64,000 bases of DNA, taken from assembly GCA_016714975.1 (NCBI GenBank), contig JADKBR010000003.1, forward strand, positions 370,469 to 434,468, given 5' to 3'. Positions 29,497-38,563 of the stretch are shown here, piece by piece (position 1 is the first letter of the stretch; each line of letters opens with the position of its first letter). Position numbers and translations under genes: made by a program. This DNA is from Candidatus Dechloromonas phosphorivorans (GTDB lineage Bacteria > Pseudomonadota > Gammaproteobacteria > Burkholderiales > Rhodocyclaceae). A model generated the notes under the pieces. That model was not told the DNA's origin, searched no databases, and saw only the letters and a list, made by a program, of their open reading frames with translations.

Positions 29497-29561
29497 AGGT
29501 GCTGCCACAGGGCGCAGGATCATGAGCGGGGCATGCAGAACGGCGGCGGCTGGAAGCAGAG

Positions 29562-30003
29562 ATGCACGAGATGGCCGAGTACGCGTTCAACGTCGCGACC
29601 CGGCCCTCGTCTTTGCTACCTGACCCAGTACCGGCGACTCGTTCTCGCGGCCCACGACATCATCTACACGAATTACGCGGTAATCCAGGCCCTGATCTTG
29701 GGGAAAGTCATCATGATTGGTGGCCTCTTCCCGGGGCGCTCGAGCAAAGCCCCTGATATTCCCACTCTGTACAAGGCGGCCGCCTTCAGTCTTCTTGTCA
29801 TCGCCTTCAACATCATCGAGCATGTAATGCAACACGGCCTGGCGGGAGGCACGCGGAGTTCACGACCGGGCCCCACGAATTCGCCCCTGGTTATTTTCGT
29901 GGCCTTGATCCCATTCTTCGCCGAACTGGGGCGGGTACTGGGAAAAGGCAAGATGTGGGCTCTATTTTTCCGAAAGAGGGAAGCGCCGGCGAATCACGCA
30001 TGA
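29562..30003 (+). pseudogene. Conserved membrane protein, frameshifted
   Basis: The pieces run in order but in different frames: MHEMAEYAFNV (29562), then YRRLVLAAHDIIYTNYA, VIQALILGKVIMIGGLF, TLYKAAAFSLLVIAFNIIEHVM and LVIFVALIPFFAELGRVLGKGKMW to the stop at 30003. Four hydrophobic helices can be seen. The pattern resembles a small polytopic protein of unknown function found in many proteobacteria; no gene name is justified. Indels lie near 29610-29630 and in the GC-rich 29840-29890 stretch. Confidence 0.5.
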
Positions 30004-30375
30004 GCATCACGCGGATCGCTCCTCTATCACCGTCAGATGGCGGATCGGTCCTGCCTGTGCCGGAAATGCTTTCACGTCGCTCCGCCCGGCATCAACACCG
30101 CCATTGCGGCATATTTCACTCCCGCAAGGATCTTCATGAACAAGACTTCCACACTGCTCGCCGCCGCCGCGCGAGCAGGTCCACCTGCCCAAGCGCCTGG
30201 CCGTGGGCAAGTGGGTCGAACTGGTGCATCAGGTGGATAGATAGGGTCAAGAAAGTCTCCTGACGCGGTATTGGCGCACGGTCGCTGCCGGACACGGGAA
30301 TGGCCGGCAGTGCTGTAAACCTCGGTGCAACGGCATCGCAGCATGCATCCGCCCGGCGCACGCCGGCCGCGACCG
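30004..30375. other. Intergenic region, no confident gene
   Basis: This 372-bp stretch lies between the membrane-protein remnant and the convergent SulP remnant. One frame contains VHLPKRLAVGKWVELVHQVD (~30178-30237), which looks coding-like, but neighbouring bases give nothing continuous. It may be part of another indel-broken small gene. No promoter or terminator was recognised. Confidence 0.35.
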
Positions 30376-32038
30376 TCACGATCCGGCCGGCGGCAGCGCC
30401 AGGTAGCGTTCGATCGCCACGCGGTCATTGAACAGCAGGCGTTCCCTTCCCAGGCGGTCGGCCAGGCCACAGTTTCGCACGACCTCCAGCACGCCGGGTT
30501 GAGCCCGGCGAGCCAGAGCGTCGCGCCGCGCTCGGTTGCCCGCCGCTCGCCCTCGATCAGCGCCGTAGCGCCGGAATACTCGATATCCGGCACCCGGCTC
30601 ATGTCGAGGACGAGCACCCGCGGCTTGTGCTCGTCGACCAGCGCGCTGATGCCCTCGGCGACCAGTTGCGCGTTGACGAAGAAGATGCGCCCCTCGGGAC
30701 GGACGATCAGCAGGCCGGGAAAGGTTTCGTCGTCCGGATGCTCGGGCGACAGCGGACGCAGCACGTCGGCACCCCGCTTGCGTCCGATCACATGTAGTTG
30801 CGGGCGCGCCTCCTGGCTTGCCAGGCCGATCAGCGAGACGATGATCGCCACGACGATGCCCCTGCAGGGTGCCCAACGCCAGCACCCCGATGCCGGCGAT
30901 GAGCGCCCAGCGGAACTCCATTGTCCGCACCTTTGCGGATCGCGGCGAACCCGGCCGGCTGGATCAGCCCGACCGAGACGATGACCACCGCCGCCAGCGT
31001 CGCGTGCGGCAGCAGGCCGAGCACCGGCGCCAGCAGCAGCATCGTCGCCGCCGCCACCCCGGCGGTGACCAGCGAGGCCTTCTGCGTGCGTCCGCCGGCC
31101 CTGCACCACGGCCGTCTGCGAGGTACCGCCGCCGGCCGGCATGGCGCCGAGCAATGCGCCACCGAGATTGGCCGCCCCGAGGCGAGCAACTCGCGGTTGG
31201 CATTGACCGGCGGGTCATCGCGTCCGGCGAAAGCGCGCCCGGCGGCGATCGACTCGGTGAAGCTCATCAGCGCAATGCCCAGCGCGCCGGGCAAGAGTTG
31301 CTGACCAGGTCGATGTCGGGCAGCGTCAGCGACGGCAGCCCTGCGGGATGAGACCCACGGTCGACACGCCCAGGGCCGGCAGGCCAAGCAGCCAGACTGC
31401 CGCGATGCCGCCGCCGACGGCAACCAGGGCGCCGGCGAATGCGGCCAGCGCCATTCCATGCCGATCAGCACGATCAGCGTCGCAGCCGCGACGGCCAGCG
31501 TGACAAGCGGAGGTTCCGGCAGTTGCTGCGCAATGCTCAGGATGTCCTGCAGGAAACCTTCCTTGGGAATGTGGATGCCGAGCAGTTTCGGCACCTGGTC
31601 GAGGACGATGACCAGGCCGATGCCGGCCTTGAAGCCGGTCAGCACCGGCGTCGAGATGAAATTGGCGACGAAACCCAGGCGCAGCACGCCGGCCAGGATC
31701 AGGATCACGCCAACCAGCGCGGCCAGCGTGGCACCGGCAGTCACCAACAGGGCCGGGTCGCCATCGGGCACCACCAGTCCGAGCTGGGTTCCCGCCAGGA
31801 TGGCCAGCGTCGTCGTCGAACTGACATTGAGTACCCGCGACGAGCCGAGCAGGGCATAGATGACCATCGGCACGAAGGCGGTGTAAAGGCCGACGGCCAC
31901 CGGCAGCCCGGCTACGGTTGCATAGGCCATCGCCTTGGGCAGGACCACGGCCGCCGCCGTCAGCCCGGCGACGATGTCGAGGCGCAAGCCCCCCGTGCCA
32001 CTACCTGCGGCGCCTGTCGCACCAGCTTTATGCGTCAT
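30376..32038 (-). pseudogene. SulP-family anion transporter with STAS domain, multiply frameshifted
   Basis: From 32038 the first ~195 residues are clean (LDIVAGLTAAAVVLPKAMAYATVAG, GLYTAFVPMVIYALLGSSR, LGFVANFISTPVLTGFKAGIG). After ~31455 the frame changes repeatedly. SulP motifs continue in order: LLPGALGIALMSFTESIAAG, LLGAMPAGGGTSQTAVV, TMLLLAPVLGLLPHATLAAV, IVVAIIVSLIGLA, then a STAS domain (VLVLDMSRVPDIEYSGATAL) ending at 30376. At least seven indels are needed to join them. SulP proteins import sulfate or bicarbonate. As read it cannot be functional, but the conserved residues suggest sequence error or very recent decay. Confidence 0.8.
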
Positions 32039-32205
32039 GGTGCCGCTCTCCTGCCCAGAAAATGATCCCGCCGGCAGAAAGCCGTCGGCGGTCGTTGTGC
32101 CCGTGGAGCGGCTTCCGGGTCAGACGGAAGCCGGCATGCTGGAAGCGGTAAGCTGCAGCGAGCGCACGGCGACCCCAGAAAGCAGGGTAGTCATCAGTCA
32201 ATGGT

Positions 32206-33234
32206 TCACAGGTAGCGCATGGCGTCGTGGTAATTCATCGATTTTGGCGGAGGCAGTTCGGTTTGCGCGAGGCACCCAATGACAAAGGCTCTGCGCTGCG
32301 GCATCGCGCCCTTCAGTTCGATGACAGCAAAATCGACTTCGGCTCCCGAGTCGGTGTTCGTCTCGTCGAGCACCACATTCATCGAACTCAGGCGAATGCG
32401 CCTCGGCTCGATCGACAGGTAATCCTGTGGCTTGTCGAGTACGCTCTTGAGGGTTTCGAGTTCGCCCTCCATCACTGCCTCACCGCCGCCCATGGTCTCC
32501 AGTTGCCGCTCGTTATCGAGCAGTTCCGCCTCGAGTCGGGCCTGCTGACTGGCGTCCGCCGGCGCCTCGCCCAACATCGACCCCAGGCCCGGACCGTGTT
32601 GCTGCAGCAACCGGAGGCGTGCCCGGATCAGTGACCGGTTTGCCTGCAGTTCCTGGCGCTCGCTGCGTTCTGCACCAATCTCCGACAAGGCCCGTGAAAT
32701 GAGATATTCGAAAATCTCGACCCCGATGACGCGGCGCAAGACCGCTTCATCGGGGCCACACAGTCGCGTCTTGTGGTCGGAAAAGTTCACCGTCAGCTGC
32801 GCCACATCACGCTGGACCATTTCCCCGTGCAACCCCAGACCGAAAACCCGCTGTTCGGTGAACGCCATGCCGAGAACCAAGTAAGCTTCTTCGAGTTCAG
32901 GAAACTTCTCGAACAGCGTGCGCAAGCCGTCGGCGCGGGCGAGTACGTCCTTCATGTCCGACGGCGAGACAAAAAATGCGCGCAAGGCCGCATCGGCAGA
33001 CCATGTCCCGGTCGACATGCGCCGGACGGCCGGAAGCGACTTGACCAGTCCCTGCAGGAACCTGATCGTTGTCTCGACCGAGGGTGCCAGACGTTTGTGA
33101 AGGTTCGGCAGGAGTTTCAGCCGCGGATTGGTCAGCTCGACGGCTTTGTCGACCGCCCATCGAACCATCTCCTCGGACAGCCGATCCGTATCGAAATGGC
33201 CAGCCCGGTGCTTGAACCAATCGAGAATGCCCAT
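32206..33234 (-). CDS. Conserved hypothetical cytosolic protein
   Basis: 342 residues, intact, starting MGILDWFKHR after AAGGAA. There is no signal peptide or membrane span. The N-terminal ~150 residues are helical, the middle (res ~165-265) is charged and coiled-coil-like (SERQELQANRSLIRARLRLL...), and the C-terminal ~70 residues are beta-like (ALVIELKG-type strand DFAVIELKGAMPQRRAFVIG). I do not recognise the family. It is the first clean gene after the indel-rich block and lies 78 bp from ppk2 on the same strand. Confidence 0.8.
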   Translation of the reverse strand: MGILDWFKHRAGHFDTDRLSEEMVRWAVDKAVELTNPRLKLLPNLHKRLAPSVETTIRFLQGLVKSLPAVRRMSTGTWSADAALRAFFVSPSDMKDVLARADGLRTLFEKFPELEEAYLVLGMAFTEQRVFGLGLHGEMVQRDVAQLTVNFSDHKTRLCGPDEAVLRRVIGVEIFEYLISRALSEIGAERSERQELQANRSLIRARLRLLQQHGPGLGSMLGEAPADASQQARLEAELLDNERQLETMGGGEAVMEGELETLKSVLDKPQDYLSIEPRRIRLSSMNVVLDETNTDSGAEVDFAVIELKGAMPQRRAFVIGCLAQTELPPPKSMNYHDAMRYL

Positions 33235-33312
33235 GCCCTGTTCCTTTGCCTACAAGTCCGTCAAGCCCCCGCTGGTCTCGAGACATCCGCCGCTACGCGC
33301 ACCCTTGGATCC

Positions 33313-34131
33313 TCAGAACTTCTCCGGCAAATACTTGTAAGGATAATCGGGTTCCTTGTACTTGCCAGGCGCCTGGCGCTTGGGCAGTTCGATCTTGCCG
33401 CGCTTGATCTCCTCGTAGGGAATCTTGCTCAGCAGGTGGGTGATGATGTTCAGGCGCACCCGCTTCTTGTCGTTCGACTTGCCGACGTACCAGGGCGCCC
33501 ACGGCGTGTCGGTCTTCTCGAACATCTCGTCGCGCGCCCGCGAGTAGTCGTACCAGCGGCTGTAGGACTTGAGATCCATCGGCGACAGCTTCCAGATCTT
33601 GCGCCCGTCGTCGATGCGCTGTTCGAGGCGCCGTGTCTGCTCTTCGGGACTGACTTCGAGCCAGTACTTGAGCAGGATGATGCCGGATTCGATCATCAGC
33701 TTCTCGAAAGCGGGCACGACATTGAGGAAGCGGCTGGCCTGGTCGTCGCTGCAGAAACCCATGACCCGCTCGACGCCGGCGCGGTTGTACCAGCTGCGGT
33801 CGAAGATGACGATTTCGCCGGCCGCCGGAAAATGCGGCATGTAGCGCTGCGCATACATCTGGGTCTTTTCGCGCTCGGTCGGCGTCGGCAGGGCGACGAC
33901 CCGGAAGACGCGGGGGCTGACGCGCTCGGTGATGGCCTTGATGGTGCCGCCCTTGCCGGCGCCGTCGCGCCCCTCGAAGACGATGCAGACCTTGAGGCCC
34001 TTGGCGACGACCCATTCCTGGAGCTTCACCAGTTCGACGTGCAGCTTCGCGAGTTCCTTTTCATATGCCCTGGCTCCGAGCTTCTCGCCAACGGGAGTTG
34101 CCTGCTTCTTCCCTGCCTTCTTCTTGCCCAT
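33313..34131 (-). CDS. ppk2: Polyphosphate kinase 2
   Basis: 272 residues, single-domain class I PPK2. These enzymes transfer phosphate between polyphosphate and nucleoside diphosphates, normally favouring GTP/ATP formation from polyP. Walker A is FEGRDGAGKGG (~res 51); the second signature FDRSWYNRAG (Walker B/catalytic Asp-Arg) lies ~res 112; the lid region EEQTRRLEQRIDDGRKIWKLS and SRWYDYSRARDEM follow. The N-terminus is a short Lys-rich extension. It is cytosolic. Polyphosphate metabolism fits an environmental or activated-sludge betaproteobacterium, which is inference. Confidence 0.94.
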   Translation of the reverse strand: MGKKKAGKKQATPVGEKLGARAYEKELAKLHVELVKLQEWVVAKGLKVCIVFEGRDGAGKGGTIKAITERVSPRVFRVVALPTPTEREKTQMYAQRYMPHFPAAGEIVIFDRSWYNRAGVERVMGFCSDDQASRFLNVVPAFEKLMIESGIILLKYWLEVSPEEQTRRLEQRIDDGRKIWKLSPMDLKSYSRWYDYSRARDEMFEKTDTPWAPWYVGKSNDKKRVRLNIITHLLSKIPYEEIKRGKIELPKRQAPGKYKEPDYPYKYLPEKF

Positions 34132-34357
34132 CTCGATCTCCTTGAATGAATGCCTGGCGCGGCGCCAACGGTTCCATGATGGGCCGCCGCCCGAAAGCCG
34201 GCAAACCGGATCCGGCCTCGCTATCGTCTTGAAGCGCCGGCCCAGGCAAACAGCTTGCGCTTCCTTTCGTTTTTCATCCTACTCCTCGCCCCGTCAATTC
34301 TATACACACAACACGACAGTTGTTACACTCTTCTCGACATTGCAACTGGCTCATGAC

Positions 34358-35392
34358 ATGACGACCGCCCGCAACCCCTATTGGTATCCGCCGCCGCGAA
34401 ACGGAATGGTTCGTGTCGGGCCGTTGCTCCCGCTGCGGGACCTGTTGCGGGAGTTCGGCGTACCACCAGAACGTGTCTGGCAGAAATTCGGATTTACCGA
34501 AAGCACCTTTTCCGACCCTGAGAACACGATCGCAGCTAAAGTCAGGGGGGCGATTCTCGCGGATTGTGTACGCGAAACGGGTTGTCCCCATTTCGGCCTT
34601 CTGTTGGGGCAGCGCCTCGATGCTTCCTCACTTGGGGCCGTCGGTTTCATGGTGCGAAATGCGCCCGATGTTCGGACGGCTCTCAGCGAACTTGCTGCAA
34701 ACCTCCGGTTGCACAATCGCGCAGCGGCACCCTATCTTGAGATTGTCGGCCGGCAGGCCATTTTTTCTTACGAAACACTTCACTCGTACGCGGAAGGCTG
34801 GGAGCAGATTGACGACGCTGCGATGGGACTGTTGTTGAACCTCATGCGCGCCTTGTGCGGCCCCGACTGGTTGCCGAACGAAGTATGCTTCCGCCGCGGG
34901 AAGCCCGACGACGTTCAGCCGTATCGGCGCTTTTTCAGGGCTCCCCTGCTGTTCGGTGCCGAGCGGACCACGATGATATTCAGTGCATCATGGCTTTCCG
35001 CGAAGGTGCAGAACGCCGATCCGGTCTTGAGAGCCTACTTCGAGCAATACGTCCAGCTCATGAAGGACTTTGGCAGCGAGGATCTCGTTGCCCAGGTCAA
35101 CCAGCAACTGATCCACCTGCTTGGGCGGCAGTGCTGTTCGCTTCGGGAACTCGCCAGCCAGCTAGGCCTCCATCCGAGGACTCTTAACCGGCGACTCCAG
35201 GAGGCTGGAACCAGCTTCCGCGAACTGCACCGCGCCGCCAGACACCAGTTGGCATGTCATTTGCTGCGTGACACAGGGAGCAGCATTCCGGCGATTGCCA
35301 CCTTGCTCGGCTTTTCGGGAAGCAACGCATTCAGCAGGGCATTCGCCCAATGGGAATCGGTCCCGCCAGCCACTTGGCGCAAGCGGCGCTGA
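34358..35392 (+). CDS. AraC-family transcriptional regulator (PF12625 type)
   Basis: 344 residues, intact. The N-terminal arabinose-binding-like domain (GPLLPLRDLLREFGVPPERV to PYRRFFRAPLLFGAERTT) is joined to a C-terminal HTH_18 (LRELASQLGLHPRTLNRRL, IAATLLGFSGSNAFSRAF-like). It is a paralogue of the frameshifted regulator at 26.7-27.8 kb, sharing the ALCGxDW and YRRFFRAPL-type blocks. It is divergent from ppk2, with 226 bp between, so it may control ppk2 or itself. The effector is unknown. The upstream in-frame extension lies in ppk2 antisense and is rejected. Confidence 0.88.
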   Translation: MTTARNPYWYPPPRNGMVRVGPLLPLRDLLREFGVPPERVWQKFGFTESTFSDPENTIAAKVRGAILADCVRETGCPHFGLLLGQRLDASSLGAVGFMVRNAPDVRTALSELAANLRLHNRAAAPYLEIVGRQAIFSYETLHSYAEGWEQIDDAAMGLLLNLMRALCGPDWLPNEVCFRRGKPDDVQPYRRFFRAPLLFGAERTTMIFSASWLSAKVQNADPVLRAYFEQYVQLMKDFGSEDLVAQVNQQLIHLLGRQCCSLRELASQLGLHPRTLNRRLQEAGTSFRELHRAARHQLACHLLRDTGSSIPAIATLLGFSGSNAFSRAFAQWESVPPATWRKRR

Positions 35393-35420
35393 TCAGCAGG
35401 GTGATGCCGGGCCGGGCCCT

Positions 35421-35460
35421 GCGGATCATCATGCGGCCCGGCGGATCATCATGCGGCCCG
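35421..35460. repeat. 20-bp perfect tandem duplication
   Basis: GCGGATCATCATGCGGCCCG is present twice head to tail, with a partial third start at 35461. It lies in the 215-bp spacer between the AraC gene stop and the xerC stop (convergent genes). It looks like a simple slippage duplication; no terminator T-tract is present. Confidence 0.85.
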
Positions 35461-35607
35461 GCGGGGGCATCAAGGGGTTCGCCACGCCCAGCATTGGTTG
35501 AAGCCTGATTCTGGGAGATTTTTGCCGGTCGACCGCAGCATGCGCCTGACGGAACCGGGCGCTCGAGCATCCTCGCCGGGACTGCGCAAGCTTGGGGCAA
35601 GAATCAG

Positions 35608-36501
35608 CTAGCGTTTGGCGCGCGGGTGAGCGGCGTCGTAGACCTTGGCCAGATGCTGGAAATCGAGATGCGTATAGACCTGCGTCGAGGCAATGCTGGC
35701 GTGACCGAGCATTTCCTGCACCGCCCGCAGGTCGCCCGACGACTGCAACAGGTGCGAGGCAAACGAGTGGCGCAGCATGTGCGGATGGACGTGGCGCGGC
35801 AGTCCGGCACGCAGCGCCTGGCGCCCGAGCCGTTCCTGGATTGCCCGGTGACTCAGCCGTGTGCCACGCCGGCTGACGAACAGGGCGCGCTCGTCATCCG
35901 CAGCAAGTTGCCCGCGCAGGGTTTGCCACTCAGTCAAAGCTGCCCGCGCCTTGCCGCCAACCGGAACGATCCGTGCCTTGCTGCGCTTGCCCATGACCCG
36001 GACTTCGCCATCGACCAGCATCGATTCCAGCGCCTCGCAATCGAGCGCGGCGAGTTCGGCAAGGCGCAAGCCGGAGGAATACAGCAGCTCGAACATCGCA
36101 ATGTCGCGCGCCTCGAGCGCGGGATCGTCGTCGCCCTCGGGCGCCAGCAGCACCGCGGTCTCGTCGACCGAGAGCGCATTCGGCAGGCGCCGCGGCGACT
36201 TCGGCGGCCGCACGCCATCGCACGGATTGGCGGCCAGCGAGCTGTGCTGTCCGAGCCAGCCGAAATAGCCGCGCCAGGCCGACAACATCCGACCAAGGGA
36301 GCGCCCCGACAGGCCCTGAGCGTGCAACTGGGCGACAAAGCGACGGATCTGTTGCACCTGGAGTTCCGCCGGCCCGCAATCGCCGGCCAGAGCCATCAAG
36401 CGCGTCAGATCCCGCCGGTAGTTGCTGATGGTGTGCGGCGACTGCCGACGCTGCTCGGCCAGTTCGGCCAGATAATCGTCGACAGTCGGCTGCGCGGTCA
36501 C
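35608..36501 (-). CDS. xerC: Tyrosine recombinase XerC
   Basis: 297 residues, full XerC/D length. An N-terminal SAM-like core-binding domain (YLAELAEQRRQSPHTISNYRRDL) precedes the catalytic domain. Active-site residues are visible: Arg in SSGLRLAELAAL, Lys in VMGKRSKARIVPVG, HxLR in HMLRHSFASHLL, His in MLGHASIASTQ and the nucleophile Tyr in VYTHLDF. With XerD it resolves chromosome dimers at dif. It follows DUF484 and dapF with 4-bp overlaps, the arrangement known from dapF-yigA-xerC in gammaproteobacteria, which supports the XerC rather than phage-integrase assignment. Confidence 0.94.
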   Translation of the reverse strand: MTAQPTVDDYLAELAEQRRQSPHTISNYRRDLTRLMALAGDCGPAELQVQQIRRFVAQLHAQGLSGRSLGRMLSAWRGYFGWLGQHSSLAANPCDGVRPPKSPRRLPNALSVDETAVLLAPEGDDDPALEARDIAMFELLYSSGLRLAELAALDCEALESMLVDGEVRVMGKRSKARIVPVGGKARAALTEWQTLRGQLAADDERALFVSRRGTRLSHRAIQERLGRQALRAGLPRHVHPHMLRHSFASHLLQSSGDLRAVQEMLGHASIASTQVYTHLDFQHLAKVYDAAHPRAKR

Positions 36502-37169
36502 TGCGCGGGCTTGGCGACGCGGATCAACGCTGCCGAGACCATTTCACCGATGCGCTCGAGATAGAGGGTGCCCATTTCCGGATAGAAACGTTTGGCATCC
36601 TCGCTACCGAGCGCCAGCATGCCAATGGTTGCCCCACCATCGCAAAGGGCGATCAGCGCCTGCGAGCGGAGATGGGCTGCCTGTTCGCCGAACCAGGCGG
36701 TGGTCCCGAAACCCGCTGTCGAGCCACAGTAGGGATGCGTCAGCGTTTCGGCAAAGACCTGTAGTTCTTCCGCAACTGCGGCAAACTCCGGCAAGTCATT
36801 GACGCCCTCGGGCCTCTTCCACAGACGCAGGGCGACATGCGGGATAAGGAAATCATCGCGCAGGTGAAATCTCAACAGATGAATCAGCGCGCTGGGCGTT
36901 TCGACCGCAATCAGGCCGACTGCCAGGCGATGCACCTTTTCGCTGATCTGGTCGTTTTCTTCGCCGAAGGAAATCAGTTCGGCCAGCTTGCTTTCGGTCT
37001 CGCGGTTCTTGTCGCGCAGGGCCAGCATCTGTCGCTCGGCCAACGAAACCGCCCGCCCGCCATGTGGGTGGGGAACGAAAATCTGCGCCATCAGGTCGGC
37101 GTACTGCTCAAAAAATCCCGGATTGTTTTTCAGGTAATCCGCGACATCTTCGGGAAAAGGCGCACTCAT
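36498..37169 (-). CDS. DUF484 family protein (YigA-like)
   Basis: 223 residues. It starts with the family signature DVADYLKNNPGFFEQYADLM, followed by a coiled coil (LAERQMLALRDKNRETESKLAELI) and a GAF-like domain (PSALIHLLRFHLRDDFLIPHVALRLW). The function is unknown; it is conserved between dapF and xerC. Its ATG overlaps the dapF stop by 4 bp, and its own stop overlaps the xerC start by 4 bp, so translation is coupled along the whole block. Confidence 0.93.
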   Translation of the reverse strand: MSAPFPEDVADYLKNNPGFFEQYADLMAQIFVPHPHGGRAVSLAERQMLALRDKNRETESKLAELISFGEENDQISEKVHRLAVGLIAVETPSALIHLLRFHLRDDFLIPHVALRLWKRPEGVNDLPEFAAVAEELQVFAETLTHPYCGSTAGFGTTAWFGEQAAHLRSQALIALCDGGATIGMLALGSEDAKRFYPEMGTLYLERIGEMVSAALIRVAKPAQ

Positions 37170-37996
37170 AGTTCAATTTCTCCAGTGAAAACAGTGACCG
37201 CCGGGCCGCTCATCAGCACCGGCCGACCGGGGCCGCCCCAGGCGATGTTGAGATCGCCGCCGCGTGTTGTCACGCGCACCGGCGAGTCGAGCAGACCACG
37301 CCGGATGCCCGTCACCGCAGCGGCGCAGGCGCCGGTGCCGCAGGCCAGCGTTTCGCCCGAACCACGTTCATAGACCCGCAACTTGATGGTGTGGCGATCG
37401 ACAACCTGCATGAAGCCAGCATTGACTCGCTCCGGAAAACGCTCGTGGCTTTCGATCAGCGGGCCATGCTCGCTCACCGGTGCGCTATCGACGCAGTCGA
37501 CGACCTGAACGGCATGCGGATTACCCAGCGAAACCACGCTGATGTCCAAGGTTTCATCAGCGACGTCAAGGGAATAGATCGCCACATCGTCTTCGTGGAC
37601 AAAGGGGATCTCGTCGGGTGAAAAGCGGGGATTTCCCATGTCGACCGTGACATTGCCGTTTCCTTCAAGGCGCGGGACGACAATGCCGCCTTGCGTCTCA
37701 ACCCGGATCTCGCGCTTGTCCGTCAGCCCCTGCTCATGCACGAAGTGCACGAAGCAGCGCGCTCCATTGCCGCACTGTCCTACTTCGCCACCGTCGGCGT
37801 TGAAGATGCGGTAACGGAAGTCAACGTCCGCCTGTGTCGCTGCCTCGACCAACAGGATCTGGTCGCATCCGACCCCGAAATGCCGGTCAGCAAGGTAGCG
37901 CAGTTGTTCCGGCGTCAGGGCGACCTGCTGGCGGATGCCGTCGACGACAACGAAATCGTTGCCGAGACCGTGCATCTTGGAGAATCTGAGCTTCAC
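37166..37996 (-). CDS. dapF: Diaminopimelate epimerase
   Basis: 276 residues with a GTG start. It interconverts LL- and meso-diaminopimelate for lysine and peptidoglycan synthesis. Both catalytic cysteines are in place: GQCGNGARCFV (~res 76) and ETLACGTGACAAAV (~res 219). The N-terminal FSKMHGLGNDFVVVDG is diagnostic. It is cytosolic and cofactor-independent. It lies 60 bp after the GNAT gene and overlaps DUF484 by 4 bp. Confidence 0.97.
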   Translation of the reverse strand: MKLRFSKMHGLGNDFVVVDGIRQQVALTPEQLRYLADRHFGVGCDQILLVEAATQADVDFRYRIFNADGGEVGQCGNGARCFVHFVHEQGLTDKREIRVETQGGIVVPRLEGNGNVTVDMGNPRFSPDEIPFVHEDDVAIYSLDVADETLDISVVSLGNPHAVQVVDCVDSAPVSEHGPLIESHERFPERVNAGFMQVVDRHTIKLRVYERGSGETLACGTGACAAAVTGIRRGLLDSPVRVTTRGGDLNIAWGGPGRPVLMSGPAVTVFTGEIEL

Positions 37997-38056
37997 TGGT
38001 CGCTCCGGAATTAATATTGGAAAAGGATAGCAGAGACAGGGTGTTGTCTCAAATTG

Positions 38057-38563
38057 CTAAAGCTTTTTCTCCATCACGAAGTCGTCCATGACGAAGCCAC
38101 GACCAATGTCGTCAACAATGGACTCACGGACGACGAAGCCGTACTTCTGGTAGGAGCCGATGGCCTTGGCGTTCCGCTTGTTGACTGCAAGAATGACGCA
38201 AGGATAGCCCATCTTGCGGGCCCGCGCGGCCACGTGCTCGATCAACTGGCCACCGATCCCCCGGCGCTGAACGTCGGGATGAATGTACAACTTGTCGAGC
38301 TTGAACTCGTCCCGATAAATCTCGCTGAAGGAAAAGCCGACCCGGCGACCGTCCAGAAAGGCCTGATCCAGCCACTTGTAGGCATCTTCCAGATCGTCGT
38401 AGAGCCGTTCGTGGCCATAGCGCTGTTCGAGCATGAAGTCGATCTGGTCCTGGGTGATGATCCCCGGATAAGCCGCCTGCCAGATTTCTCGGGCCAGTGC
38501 CGAGATCGCCGGCACGTCCGGTGGTGTTACGGGACGGATCTGAATGTTCAGGCTGTCTGTCAT
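38057..38563 (-). CDS. GNAT family N-acetyltransferase
   Basis: 168 residues. The GNAT core is visible: RPVTPPDVPAISALAREIW at the N-terminus, the acetyl-CoA loop VQRRGIGGQLIEHV (Q/RxxGxG/A form) and the motif-B NAKAIGSYQKYGF. The substrate is unknown; small-molecule or protein amines are possible. It overlaps the upstream acyltransferase gene by 4 bp and precedes dapF, so it belongs to the same operon. Confidence 0.9.
   Translation of the reverse strand: MTDSLNIQIRPVTPPDVPAISALAREIWQAAYPGIITQDQIDFMLEQRYGHERLYDDLEDAYKWLDQAFLDGRRVGFSFSEIYRDEFKLDKLYIHPDVQRRGIGGQLIEHVAARARKMGYPCVILAVNKRNAKAIGSYQKYGFVVRESIVDDIGRGFVMDDFVMEKKL

Noticed and set aside
32773..34149. 458-codon plus-strand frame opposite the hypothetical gene and ppk2
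   Set aside because: Antisense to ppk2, whose catalytic motifs are complete; the plus-strand translation has no recognisable fold.
35421..35460. CRISPR-like repeat
   Set aside because: Two head-to-tail 20-bp copies without spacers; a simple tandem duplication. No CRISPR array was seen anywhere in the window.
35608..36501. Island integrase
   Set aside because: It is a tyrosine recombinase but sits in the dapF-DUF484-xerC block with coupled overlaps, which identifies it as chromosomal XerC.
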